Assembly (NCBI GenBank): GCA_948567375.1
Contig: OX419758.1
Location: forward strand, 41,927,473-41,991,472
Source of the DNA: Lunularia cruciata
Taxonomy: Eukaryota; Streptophyta; Marchantiopsida; Lunulariales; Lunulariaceae
Direction of reading: 5' to 3'
DNA length: 64,000 nucleotides
The translations under genes and the position numbers were made by a program. The notes beneath the pieces are model-generated. The model made no database searches and had not been told where the DNA came from. It saw only the letters and a program-made list of their open reading frames with translations. The first letter of the stretch is position 1; each line of letters starts with the position of its first letter. Shown here one piece after another: positions 52,756 to 63,058 of this stretch.

Positions 52756-55700
52756 ATATTGTTCCGTGTCGATTCGCTTTATTATCAGAAGAATTAATCT
52801 TGTTGATGAGAGCAAGTTCGTCTTGGTTATGTGTTTTAGTTGTTTTATTTCAGCTTAAGTCCAAAAACGATGAACGGGAAGAACTTATATTTCTCCATAT
52901 TGTAGCATTGGACACCGAACTCCTCTTCTCTGCTACCCAATTTGACTTTCCAAGGAACCTTCTTGGATTCACAATCATCAATAACTGTAAGGGCCCAGTG
53001 TCTCGGGGCAGATGGCCGGAGTTAATCCTCTTAAAAACTAGACTTCAACCATTAGGCACTGCTTAAATCAACGTAATCAGTTCCACTTCGATAACACGGC
53101 TCTCTTTCCAGCCATTCCTACTACTGAGTCTGAGTGTCGGTGGTTTGCTCACCACGTGATATGTTTGTTATGAAATAAAACATCAGGTTACATCACCTTC
53201 AGCAGTTGGATTCATTTTATCCTAGATCTTTCTTTCCTTTAGGACAATTCGACTTCATTATGTCATGGGATCAGCACCTGGCTTTGTGGAGGAACCAAAA
53301 TTTGAAACTCTGGTGGCGGACGCGAGTCCCCAATAAGATATTTCTCTTGGATAGATCAAACGTCTTGTTGGGGCCTCCGTGGCATACGTCGTGGCTACTT
53401 TGCGCTTCCTTCACTGGGTTGACGCTTAACTCGAGAGGTAGTTGTGGTTGTAGTCTCTTTGAAGTGCGTCACATCTTGAGACACTTTCCGCATGTGAACA
53501 ATAACCAACAGAGTTGAACAATAGGGGAGTAAATCAGCACCGATTGATTAGGATAAAAAAATGTAAGACTCATGAACTAATGATGCCTACCAGAGCCTAC
53601 TAATGTGCTCTGGTTCGGATCTAGGTACACTATCGATCCATATTCCTCGAGCCACTTTTTCCTTCTCTCACTCTTTGATTCCTCAAGGCTCGTAGTTGTT
53701 GGTGGGTCTCAATTTTAGACATGGCAATTACAAGCACGATGTGGTTGTTTGGTCTCGAGCCACCCAACGTCTAGTAGACTAGTTTGCATCTTTAAGGGCA
53801 AATATCTAACGAATCTCCTTCCTTCTGGTACATGTGACAAGCTACAGGTTAAATGTGAATCTGCTGCGTCATGAACGACTTCTGTTGCATGTCTTAAATT
53901 GAAGGAGAGACTCGGCTGAACTGTATATCAAATCTAGGAACTTCTCTGAGAGTAAGCAAGCACGTAGAGAATTAAGGCTTGTTTAGGTGACATCTGGGAC
54001 CCCCTTCTTTTATACATGTGAAACATATATATGTTATGTAGGTTCTTGTTTCTGGGGTTTGTTTCATTAATGAGCAACAACCAGAAAGAGATAACAAACT
54101 GGACATCTACTCGTCGGATATGCCAAGCGTGTCATGGTTATTGTACGCGAGTTCCTACCAGTTCAAAATGAGATACCAAATAGTTAGAAGATACTAAAAT
54201 GTACACGTTCTTTGACGAAAGTTGTTGAGGTGAAGTTTGAGGGTTTAGCTTAGTGGACGAAGTTGTTGACATAAATGGTCCTTTATCTATGAGAAAAATT
54301 GGAAAAAATAGCGAGTGGGTAGTTACGAGAATCCAACGACCAATTAAAACCATGAATCAGCTGATTGAGCACATGGTTGTCTCTGGACTCTTATCATATA
54401 GTTATGCATTCGCAGTTATATGAAAATTTTCCATATCGGTTTATTTTGCCGATTATCTGCCAAAGTTACGTGGAGCTCTGTTAGTTAAAGTGTATCCCTA
54501 CGAGGATATTGTCAGTTGCATTAACCTCCAAAGATTATATAATGAAGAATTAGATACCTATTCCGTTTGTGTCGGGGCATGTTTGGCAGAATGTAGGACC
54601 GATTCTCATGGATAATCTCAAAAAGTGGAAAGTTAAGTACATTACCGGTATCGTTGAACAAGCTCATCAGAGCTGGACTCAGCAGATTTATTCCGTCATT
54701 ATGTCGTGAAATGCAAGAGAGAAACTCACCACGCTAACCAACAACATAGCTAGTACTTAAGCTTGCATTATTGAAATACCAACAAATATCAAACTTGACG
54801 ACCGTTCTTATACGCGAATAAAGTATCATGTTTGTCCCCTAAGGAAACATACCCTCATGTGTCTAGGAAAAGAACGACGAAAAGGCCAGGAGGACAGGAG
54901 ACTCCATAACCACTAAAGAAAACAATTGGAAGATACCTCGTGGACGAGGAAGTAGCTTGTACATAAGTCAAAGAAAGAAGTCAAATAGTTTGATTTTACA
55001 ATTGACGTTATCGTTGTGTACACCAGCTTCTATATGCAGAGCAGAATTTATGTTCGATACAATATTATGACTGAATGCGCTTTCTCCTAGATGCTTACGT
55101 TGTAATCGAGTTCGTTCCACTGATTTACTACGTCATCGTATAAAATATATAATACTTGAAGCGAGAAAGACATTTTAGTGTATCTGATCATCTGGGTTCG
55201 TCATTTCATGCATATTTTGCGTGAACTATCAACCCTATAGTATCACAGTCCATATTTTCAGGAAGTATCTTACCCGGCTAAGCTTTTGTTTTCACAGTCA
55301 GGAAACTACTAGTATTAAGCATGCGGTGATTCTAAGCTTCCCAATTCATGTGCGTGGAATGTTTTCACGGGTAAGCTAGTTGAAGCCAAAGTCCTGAGAC
55401 AATCAATCATGCGCTGTTGATTATGAGTTTTGTTTTCAGAGTTTAAAAGCAGGTCCACCCTTATACAACTAGTGTGTCAATTGTGATGAACAAGAGCGAT
55501 CAATAGCGATAGCAATGGCATGTAGTATAGTAAGGTGGAAATATCCTACACTTAGGCAGTAAAACATCTCCTTGCCTCTCCGCTATGCACAAGCAAGGGA
55601 AATGCAGGGGGGCAAAAATGGTAATAATCACATCGAGGATCGAAGTCTGCACTTAAGGCAGTGATAAAAGGAATATAAAAGAATCATGGATGTAATTTGT

Positions 55701-55980
55701 GCCGACAACTGAGACAAACTGATGGAAGATCATTTTCAGGAAAAATATAGCAGAAACTTACATACCATGATACAATCGTGACAATTCGGACAAAAAGTTT
55801 GGCATTATAGTAGAGGTTTGCTTCAGTTGAGCAGTTCCCTCATGTAAAATCTAAACCATCTTATCTACATAAGTCCTGCCACAATTGCAAGAGTATTCTG
55901 TTGTGAAGCACTGAACCTGGTGAGAGAAAAAGACAAAAAAGAAAATCACCGCCACCATATGGGAAAGGCAGAAAAAACAG
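52756..55980. other. Low-copy intergenic DNA, no gene assembled
   Basis: Balanced composition. The longest open frame, 53206-53517 plus, has a Trp-rich stretch (LKLWWRTRVPNKIFLL) loosely like the zinc-binding domain next to some plant reverse transcriptases, but no Cys/His pattern supports it. Nothing else recognised. Confidence 0.4.
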
Positions 55981-55984
55981 CGTA

Positions 55985-56200
55985 AAATAACAAGAAGGAT
56001 GGAAGACCCATGAAGCCGTACAAAGATGAGAAATAAGAAATAAATAGAACTAAGAATTTTTTATATTGATGCCCGCGTGGCATCAATATAAGAAATCTGC
56101 ATTACTGCATCTAAGATATCCAAGTTAATATTGATGCTCACGTGGCATCAATATAAGAAATCTGCATTACTGCATCTAAGATATCCAGGCTACGCAAGAG
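55985..56200 (-). repeat. Non-LTR tail fragment with an inserted hairpin and a 65-bp duplication
   Basis: Both ends match the family tail (AAGAAGGATGGAAGACCC at the left, AAGATATCCAGGCTACGCAAG at the right). The usual GGGGCTAAGCCCC hairpin is replaced by a perfect 11-bp-stem palindrome, ATATTGATGCC / GGCATCAATAT, at 56063-56089. The segment from this palindrome to the next tail motif is repeated at 56128-56190, where the loop contains the G-box core CACGTG (56139-56144). Confidence 0.85.
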
Positions 56201-57134
56201 CGGAGGCGGTGGCAAAGAAAAGAAGAAACAGCAGGGAACATGATAGAAGAAAGAGAGGAAGCAGCTGAAGCAGCTGAAGGGCTCGAAATTCTAGGAAAAG
56301 GGCCATAAAGATTTACGAGAGTGTGTGATCATACCTCCCCGGCCTCCGGTACATGCTTGATTTGGGATCAAAAGAAAAGGGCGATAGGTTTGGTATGCAA
56401 GCAAACAAACGAGGATAATGGATGGAGTAAAAAGTACAATAACTTCCAGGAACTTAGAGCTAGGATAGCCTGTTAGACATTTTAAATAGCTCTTATTGTT
56501 GTTATTGTGATTGTTACAATGCATCAGGATGATTCGATTTGCATTTCACCGTATGCATCTTTGTTATTCACTTGTGAGTGTGATTCTACACTAATACAAT
56601 AACAGTCCATATGACTCAATGTCTTTATGGAGAATAGGGGATAACTATCCATGATGATATCAAAAATATAATGTTTGTTATGACACAAGAGAATATATAC
56701 ATTGATTGGAGGGAGTGTTTATATTCTTTGCGGACTATATTTGAAGACGCTGCATATGGTTTGTAGTGCTATGTGTGTGCTATGTCGAGGTTGCCAACCA
56801 TGGAATCCATGTCAGAGCAAACTTATACTTTGTAAGAGATGATTAAATGACAATGGCGGATGTTGTGGTTACAAATCCTATGTGTGATGCAGCTTTGGAG
56901 GGAGTGATTACTCATCCTCCTAGATGGGCAGCAAGCAGAGCAGTAGCACGCAAGGTCTCCAAGAATAGGGGTATGCAACGAGGTCACCTCTTTGTTCCTC
57001 TAGCTTTGGAGTTATATGGAGCTATGGACATGGCATTTGACACATTTGTCATGAGAGCTTATCATATTAGACGCCAAGCAAGGTATCCATTCTCTCGTGC
57101 CATAACAAACATTATATCTTTGATCTCACTCTCA

Positions 57135-57200
57135 TACTTTATAGCCACTTTAGACAACATGTGTCCATACTTTATACCCACTTTAGACAACGTGTGTCCA
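57135..57200. repeat. Tandem duplication of 33 bp in the non-LTR copy
   Basis: The unit TACTTTATAGCCACTTTAG... is followed by TACTTTATACCCACTTTAG..., two copies with small differences. Confidence 0.9.
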
Positions 57201-57233
57201 TTACTCTAAATAGAACATTGGTTGGTGCAATCC

Positions 57234-57238
57234 ATAGG
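57234..57238. repeat. Target-site duplication ATAGG, left copy
   Basis: Identical to 62868-62872 and abutting the LTR ends exactly. Copy 1 of the host non-LTR element reads CCATAGGAGAGC across the uninterrupted site. Confidence 0.95.
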
Positions 57239-57647
57239 TGTAAAAGACTGAAACCGAGGAGAGAAATAGGAGAATGGACACTTGAATGAGGGAAAACTCC
57301 GAATGCCTAGCATGAGCTTTGGCCTTGGTATTTATAGGTAGCATACAAGACCTTTGAAGCTTCTCAAGAAGCTTCCTTGAGCCGCTTTCTTGGAGTGCAA
57401 GTCAAGTTAACTAGGAAGCTTCTCAAGAAGCTTCCTTCTAGAAGCCGCCTACTTGGCGTGCAAGCTAAGCTAGTTAGAAGCTTCTAGAAGCTTCCTTCTA
57501 GAAGCTACCTGCTTAGGGCGCAAGTTAACTAGTTGGGAAGCTTCCTAAGAAGCTTCTTAGATGATTCTAGAATATTCTAGGCTATTTTGGCTTATTCTCT
57601 ACTTCGTAAGCCCGACTAACTTCGTCACTAAACTCCATATTGTTACA
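57239..57647 (-). repeat. 3' LTR of the young chromovirus (409 bp)
   Basis: Pairs with 62445-62867. Eight GAAGCTTC octamers and the TATAAATA box are kept. Confidence 0.96.
57356..57556 (-). promoter_or_regulatory. Heat-shock-element-like array in the 3' LTR
   Basis: GAAGCTTC starts at 57356, 57368, 57415, 57427, 57477, 57487, 57537 and 57549: four pairs spaced about 60 bp apart, formed by tandem units of 59-62 bp. The pair at 57477-57494 makes GAAGCTTCTAGAAGCTTC, four contiguous nGAAn modules, a perfect plant heat-shock-element pattern. TTCTAGAA modules at 57436 and 57496 extend two clusters. Confidence 0.75.
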
Positions 57648-57662
57648 TATTCCCCCGCCGCT
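57648..57662 (-). other. Polypurine tract of the young chromovirus
   Basis: On the minus strand GCGGCGGGGGAATA directly precedes the 3' LTR, where second-strand priming occurs in this family. Confidence 0.8.
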
Positions 57663-57689
57663 AGTTGGTGACGTCCTCGTCGCTAGTGA

Positions 57690-57870
57690 AGCTTCAAATT
57701 CCTTGATGGCCATCTGTGCATTCTGGAGGTGAGAAAGAGGTTCCCATGTGGCATCATGAAGGGGATACCCTTTCCAAAGGACCTTGTACTCCGTGTGTTG
57801 GCGACGGCCTTGTTGAATATGGCGACGCGCAAGGATACGATCAACTTCGTACTCCTCATGATCATTGATA
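57690..57870 (-). CDS. Chromodomain segment of the young chromovirus
   Basis: The signature YEVDRILARR and, further on, YKVLWKGY and ATWEPLSHL fit a classical chromodomain with its aromatic and acidic positions. Coordinates are domain limits, not reading-frame limits. In chromoviruses this domain binds methylated histone tails and guides integration. Confidence 0.85.
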
Positions 57871-57949
57871 GGGATAGGAAGAGGGGGAGTTTGGACTCAA
57901 GAGGAAAAGGAAGAAGGGTTAGGAACAAAGGGTTTCAACTTGGAAACAT

Positions 57950-59560
57950 GAAAGACATGATGGATACGCATATGACAAGGTAAGGCAAGACGATAAGCAA
58001 TAGGAGAGATAATATGGGTGATATCAAAGGGTCCTATCCAATTAGGAGCAAGTTTACGAACTTGGGTATCAAGTGGGAGAGGGAGGTTACTAGAGGATAG
58101 CATGACTTTATCACCAACTTCAAAGGTGAGATCACGATGATGATGGTCTGCATATTGTTTTTGGCGATTCTGAGCAACAAGGAGGTGAGACTTGGCTTGT
58201 TGGAGAGAGCGGGATATAGTGGTCAAGAATGTAGAAGTATGAGGAACCTGAGAGGGAGGGGGAGCAAGAAGAGAATCTGGAACAAGCGGATCTTGGCCAA
58301 AATTGAGAAAGAAGGGAGAAAATCCAGTGCTTGCCTGTTTGGAGTTGTTGTAGGCAAATTCTGCAGCTGCAAGACATTCATCCCAGTTGGTATGGTGGAC
58401 ATTGACAAAGGCCCGCAACATATCCTCCAATGTACGATTGGCGCGTTCAGTTTGTCCATCAGTTTGAGGATGATAGGCCGTGGACAAAGCAAGCTTGGTG
58501 CCGAGTATCTGAAAGAGTGCTTGCCAAAACTTCCCGGTAAAGCGAGGATCACGGTCGGAGATGAGTACGCGTGGCATGCCATGATGCTTGAAGACATTGT
58601 CAAAGTAGATTTGTGCTAAGGTTGGAGCATCCACGGTATCACAAGTTGGTGCCAAGTGGATTTGCTTACTAAGCTTATCCACAAACACCACGATGGCGGT
58701 GTGTCCTTGTTTTGTCTTTGGCAAGGTTGTGATGAGATCCAAGCTCACATGCTCCCAACGAGCGGATGGAATGGCGAGTGGTTGAAGGAGTCCACTTGGC
58801 TTCTGGTTGCTGGCCTTGTTCCGTTGGCAACTCTCACATGATCGGACAAAGTCTCGAACATCTCGTGTCATGTTGGGCCACCACCATTGGCGTTGGAGGG
58901 TGCCCAAGGTCTTGTCCACTCCCATGTGACCAGCTATTGGTAAATCATGGGCTTCTTGAAGGCGCACAAGTCGAAGATCACCTTTGGCTGGAACATAGAT
59001 CTGGTCTGCATGGAATAAAAGGCCTTCCTTGAAGGAGAAGGTGTTGTACTCCTTGTCGCATGCTGTCAAACGACCGTGTACCATTTGGAAGAAGGGATCT
59101 TGTCGTAGAGCTGATTGAAACTCATTGTGGACCTTAGGGTCAATGGACACCGTTGTAATTGCCGCCGTGATGAAAGGAAGATCCTTCAAATCAGGTCGTC
59201 GTGATAGAGCATCGGGAATGACATGGAACCGACCTGGTTTGTACTCAAGTTTGATGTCAAACAATTGGAGTTGCTCTTCCCATCGATGATGCCGGCTCTT
59301 CATGTGCTCCAAGTGTAAGGTCTGCAACAATGGCTTGTGATCAGTTCGCATGATCACTTGTTTCCCCAAGAGATAATGCCTCCATACCTTGGTGGCATAT
59401 ACCATTGCAAGTTGTTCCCGATCTCGAGCAGAGTAATTTCTTTCTACTGTATTTAGTCGGCGAGACACAAAGGCAATCGGATGTAGTCCATCTGGAAATT
59501 CTTGTTGCAACACAGCTCCAATTGCAAAGTTAGAAGCATCAAAATCAACCACACAAGGTA
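57950..59560 (-). CDS. RNase H and integrase domains of the young chromovirus
   Basis: RNase H (DFDASNFAIG) comes first. The integrase finger follows (GHMGVDKTLGTLQRQWWWPN, then CESCQRNK), then the catalytic core with Asp in VSLDLITTLPK, Asp in ISDRDPRFTG and Glu in TDGQTERANRTLEDM, and the GPF module (APNWIGPFDI). Coordinates are domain limits. Confidence 0.92.
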
Positions 59561-59899
59561 GTTGAGGATCATATTGTTGAAGAATAGGTCTTGAAGACAC
59601 CATATGCTTTAACTTCTGGAATGCTTATTCATGCTTGGTGGTCCACTGGAAGCTCGAGTTCTTTCCCAAGAGGTCAGTCAATGGTGCAGCCACGTGAGCA
59701 TAATAGTGGATGAACCGTCGGTAAAAACTGGCCAGTCCATTGAATGCTCGTACTTCTATAGCATCCTTCGGGGTAGGCCAATCAGTAATGGCCTTGATCT
59801 TCTCTTCTTCCATCTTGATCCCCTCTGATGAGATCTTATGACCCAAGAAGGTAACCTCCTTCTGCCAAAAAGCACACTTTGACTTCTTGCAGTAAAATT

Positions 59900-61200
59900 T
59901 CCACTGTCGTAGTCGTCTTAGGACTTCTCGCACATGATTCACATGTTCTGCCTCTGTCCTGCTATAGATTAAGATATCATCTAAGAACACCACCACGGAC
60001 CGATCCAATAGTCCCTCCAACACTCGATGCATCTGATCCATGAAGACTGCTGGAGCATTAGTGAGTCCGAAAGGTAGAACTCTCCACTCAAAATGTCCAT
60101 ACCTTGTGCGAAAAGCAGTCTTCTGCACGTCCTCTCGTTCAATAGGAATTTGCCAATAGCCGCTACGAAGATCCAGCTTGGAAAAGTAGCGTGCTCCACT
60201 TAGTTGATCAAGCAGGTCATCGATCCGAGGCAAGGGATATGCATTCTTCACGGTTTGCTTATTGAGCCCACGGTAATCAATACAGAAACGAAGTCCTCCA
60301 TCCTTCTTTGGAACAAATAGTACCGGTGCTCCCCACGGAGAGGTACTATGTCGTATGAAATCCTTCTCCAACAACTCTGTAAGTGTTGTTCGCAACTCCT
60401 CCAACTCCTTTGGTGAGAGCCGATAGATTGGTCTACTCACTGGAGTACTCCCTGGCAATAACTCGATCTTGAAGGGCATACCTCGATCGGAGGGTAATCC
60501 CTTTGGCAGATCATCCGAAAACACATCTGCAAACTCCTGAACTATCTGATCAACCATTGCTTGATGTGGCACTTGGCCCTCCTCAGATTGTTCTTGTGCA
60601 ATTGGCTTGATCCACACCGCGAATACAGACTTATCGTCCTCCAAAGCTTGCTCTATGGCTGCTTCATTCACAAACTTCCCTTCTAGGGACTCATCTCTCT
60701 TCCAAGCTTGCTCCATGGTTGCCTTCCTGGCAAACTTCCCATCTTGGGACTCATCTCCCTTCCAGATTCGCTCTATGGCTACCTTCTCGACAAACTTCCC
60801 ATCTTGGGACTGACTATTCTTAGGTGTCTTACTCAGAGGTGCCAGACAACCTAATCGGAAATTCCTACCTTGGTGTTGTACTTGAATTTGGTGTCGGGTC
60901 CAATCAAATTGAACCTTATGACATTCAAGCCAAGGTAGACCTAGAATGATATCATAGTGTAGAGGTGCCACTACAAACCTCATACACTCCAAATACTCCT
61001 TCCCAATCTTGAAGGTAACGGGATGCAAGGTGCGGAATGCATAACCCTTTCTACCATCCGCCATCATCAAACTACTTCCAATCACTGGCTTGATAGGAAT
61101 ACCCAATTCCTTTGCTACTTGCATAGACATGCAATTCTTTGAACTTCCAGAATCAACCAAAATTCTACAACCCCGATTAGATATCATACCTTGCAAGTGA
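59900..61200 (-). CDS. Protease and reverse-transcriptase domains of the young chromovirus
   Basis: The aspartic protease motif [10 protein letters not shown] lies near 61.15 kb. Reverse-transcriptase motifs are [40 protein letters not shown] and the catalytic [12 protein letters not shown]. Between protease and reverse transcriptase is a linker with three 20-residue repeats. Coordinates are domain limits. Confidence 0.93.
60633..60811 (-). repeat. Three tandem 60-bp units in the protease-RT linker
   Basis: Units are read on the minus strand as (S)[39 protein letters not shown] and [20 protein letters not shown]. The period is exactly 60 bp, so the frame is unchanged. The old chromovirus has one unit only. 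Confidence 0.93.
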
Positions 61201-61349
61201 AGCAAACTTGCATAGGTCGAGCCTTCAATCCCATTGGAACTAATCAAGCTCCCAGTAGGTGGCTCAAAATCTCCTACTGGGATTCCTCGTTTCCCGGATC
61301 ATTTTGCTCCACAACCTCCACTTGGGCAACTTGTCGAGGTCATCCATTC

Positions 61350-62170
61350 TTGAGTGGACATTCAGCAATGCGATGCCCCAACTGGCGACAATAAAAACAA
61401 CCTCCATTTTGTCGTAATCTTTCTCTATCTGCTGTGCCAAGTGGTCTTCGCTGGATAGCATCAATCTCCATTGGTACCGGTTCTTCCACTCGTGGTACGG
61501 GTAGGTTTTGTGTAGGTCGAGGTCGAGACCAAGTTGTGGCAACTAAGGAATCAAAACGCTCAGCCAATTGCATGGCTTCTTCTACGTTCTGTGGCTCTCG
61601 CATGGTCACCTCCAATCTGGTTCGTGACTTCAATCCTCACACAAATCGATCCAGAACTTCACCTTCTTGGATATCTGGAATTTGCATGATGATATTCTGA
61701 ACTTGTGTGATGTAGCTTCTCACTGAGCCAATCTGCCTCAACTCCGCCAATTTATCTCGTGCAGCTCGGGTGGCATTTATAGTCTAAAATCGACCAAGTA
61801 TTGCATCCTTGAATTCTGCCCATGTCAAAATCGGTGTAACAATTTGTCGTTCAGCTCTTTCTACTCGGAATCGCCACCAAAGTTTTGCCACACCATCCAA
61901 CTGGCTAGAAGCCAAGAGAATTTGTTTCCGCTTGTCTTGAAGATTGGTGGCTTCAAAGTAACGTTCACAGTCAAACACAAAATTCTCCACTATGCCTGGA
62001 AGATTCTTGCCTTCAAACACCTTGGGTTTCGGAAATCGAATGCGATCTTCTCCATCTCGAACTGGCGCTCTGTCTATCTGTTCTCGTCGTTGCTGGTCTC
62101 GTTCATCCAACAATCGAGTAAGATGCTCGATTTGTTGTTGCATTGCAAGGATAACATCCGGTATTTCCGC
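61350..62170 (-). CDS. Gag domains of the young chromovirus
   Basis: The N-terminal part has a coiled-coil-like start (MQQQIEHLTRLLDERDQQRR) and the retrotransposon gag core (FEGKN, FDCERYFEA, LDGVAKLWW). The C-terminal part has the CCHC zinc knuckle CFYCRQLGHRIAEC near 61.4 kb. It forms the capsid-like particle in this family. Coordinates are domain limits. Confidence 0.88.
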
Positions 62171-62429
62171 CATCGCTACTACTCTATTCCACTACTCTCA
62201 ATTTATCTAGTTGATTAACACATAGATACAACACGTCCACCGTTCTCCATAAGTTACAATTGGAAGTATCAAGGGTTCCTCTGACACGGTGATCATATGT
62301 AGAAAGTCCTGCCCAAAGCGTGAGGTGATGAATTGTGTGAAACGATGTTTTGGTAATATCTGGAAATGAAAGTCCCAATGGTTTGGCGGAAGTGGATTTG
62401 GTGGTCCATAAATTCCATCCATCCCATTC

Positions 62430-62444
62430 CTGCTCTGATCCCAA
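62430..62444 (-). other. Primer-binding site for initiator tRNA-Met
   Basis: Minus-strand TTGGGATCAGAGCA directly follows the 5' LTR. It differs by one base from the common plant site TGGTATCAGAGC; the old chromovirus has TGGTATCAAAGC at the same place. Confidence 0.85.
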
Positions 62445-62548
62445 TGTAAAAGACCGAAACCGAGGAGAGAAATAGGAGAATGGAAACTCACATTGGGACA
62501 CTTGAATGAGGGAAAACTCCGAATGCCTAGCATGAGCTTTGGCCTTGG

Positions 62549-62556
62549 TATTTATA
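62549..62556 (-). promoter_or_regulatory. TATA box of the 5' LTR
   Basis: TATAAATA on the minus strand (CCTATAAATACC), about 20 bp downstream of the last GAAGCTTC. Transcription would start near 62520, placing U3 at 62867 to about 62520 and R-U5 from there to 62445. Confidence 0.75.
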
Positions 62557-62575
62557 GGTAGCATACAAGACCTTT

Positions 62576-62776
62576 GAAGCTTCTCAAGAAGCTTCCTTGA
62601 GCCGCTTTCTTGGAGTGCAAGTCAAGTTAACTAGGAAGCTTCTCAAGAAGCTTCCTTCTAGAAGCCGCCTACTTGGCGTGCAAGCTAAGCTAGTTAGAAG
62701 CTTCTAGAAGCTTCCTTCTAGAAGCTACCTGCTTAGGGCGCAAGTTAACTAGTTGGGAAGCTTCCTAAGAAGCTTC
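62576..62776 (-). promoter_or_regulatory. Heat-shock-element-like array in the promoter LTR
   Basis: Same eight GAAGCTTC octamers as in the 3' LTR, shifted by 5220 bp, with the perfect four-module site at 62697-62714. It lies in U3 immediately upstream of the TATA box, where heat-shock factors act in plant promoters. The arrangement recalls heat-activated ONSEN elements of Arabidopsis, which are Copia-type and unrelated. Confidence 0.75.
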
Positions 62777-62867
62777 TTAGATGATTCTAGAATATTCTAG
62801 GCTATTTTGGCTTATTCTCTACTTCGTAAGCCCGACTAACTTCGTCACTAAACTCCATATTGTTACA

Positions 62868-62872
62868 ATAGG
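62868..62872. repeat. Target-site duplication ATAGG, right copy
   Basis: Pairs with 57234-57238. Confidence 0.95.
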
Positions 62873-63058
62873 AGCGCAATTGCTCTAGTGATGTTTCTTT
62901 GGATGCTCTAGTAGTCTGTAGACCTTACGATTTGTATAGCTTGGATATCTTAGGTGCGTTAGTGCAGATTTCTCATTTCAATACTATTGGGGCCTAGCCC
63001 ATTCTACCTTGTTTGTCCCTCCCTTTTTTAGCTTGATGGGGTCTTTTATGTGGTCACC
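62873..63058 (+). mobile_element. Non-LTR retrotransposon copy 2, right part (3' tail)
   Basis: It continues copy 2 after the chromovirus: GCAATTGCTCTAGTGATG, the GGGGCCTAGCCC hairpin at 62989-63000, and the end GGTCACC, matching the tails elsewhere in reverse orientation. ATTGTTGTT-type sequence near 56495 and 63076 may be its own target duplication, but that is low complexity. Confidence 0.82.

Larger units (their letters stand above)
56545..57238 (+). mobile_element. Non-LTR retrotransposon copy 2, left part
   Basis: It is collinear with copy 1 (42285-41756). The C-terminal stretch reads MADVVVTNPMCDAALEGVITHP, then ARKVSKNRGMQRGHLFVPLALELYG, and the protein upstream of about 56545 is absent. 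A 33-bp tandem duplication is present in the 3' part (57135-57167 and 57168-57200). The young chromovirus interrupts it after 57238, and its tail continues at 62873. Confidence 0.78.
57239..62867 (-). mobile_element. Young chromovirus (Ty3/gypsy with chromodomain), near-complete
   Basis: LTRs are 57239-57647 (3') and 62445-62867 (5'), starting TGTAACA and ending TTTTACA on the minus strand. They are near-identical, with one substitution and one short length difference, so the insertion is recent. A primer-binding site for initiator tRNA-Met and a purine tract (GGCGGGGGAATA) are in place. Parts in order on the minus strand: gag (about 62.17-61.35 kb) with a CCHC knuckle CFYCRQLGHRIAEC; protease with DSGSS; reverse transcriptase with FVPKKDGG and FLDD; RNase H with DFDASNFAIGAVL; integrase with an HHCC finger, a DDE core and GPF; and a chromodomain at the 3' end. 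The coding region is broken in about three places, so this copy is a recent fossil. Chromodomains of this lineage are known to steer integration to marked chromatin. Confidence 0.96.
62445..62867 (-). repeat. 5' LTR of the young chromovirus (423 bp)
   Basis: Promoter LTR on the minus strand. It pairs with 57239-57647. Confidence 0.96.

Noticed and set aside
53206-53517. Trp-rich open frame resembling a reverse-transcriptase-associated zinc-binding domain
   Set aside because: The required Cys/His spacing is missing and no reverse transcriptase lies nearby.
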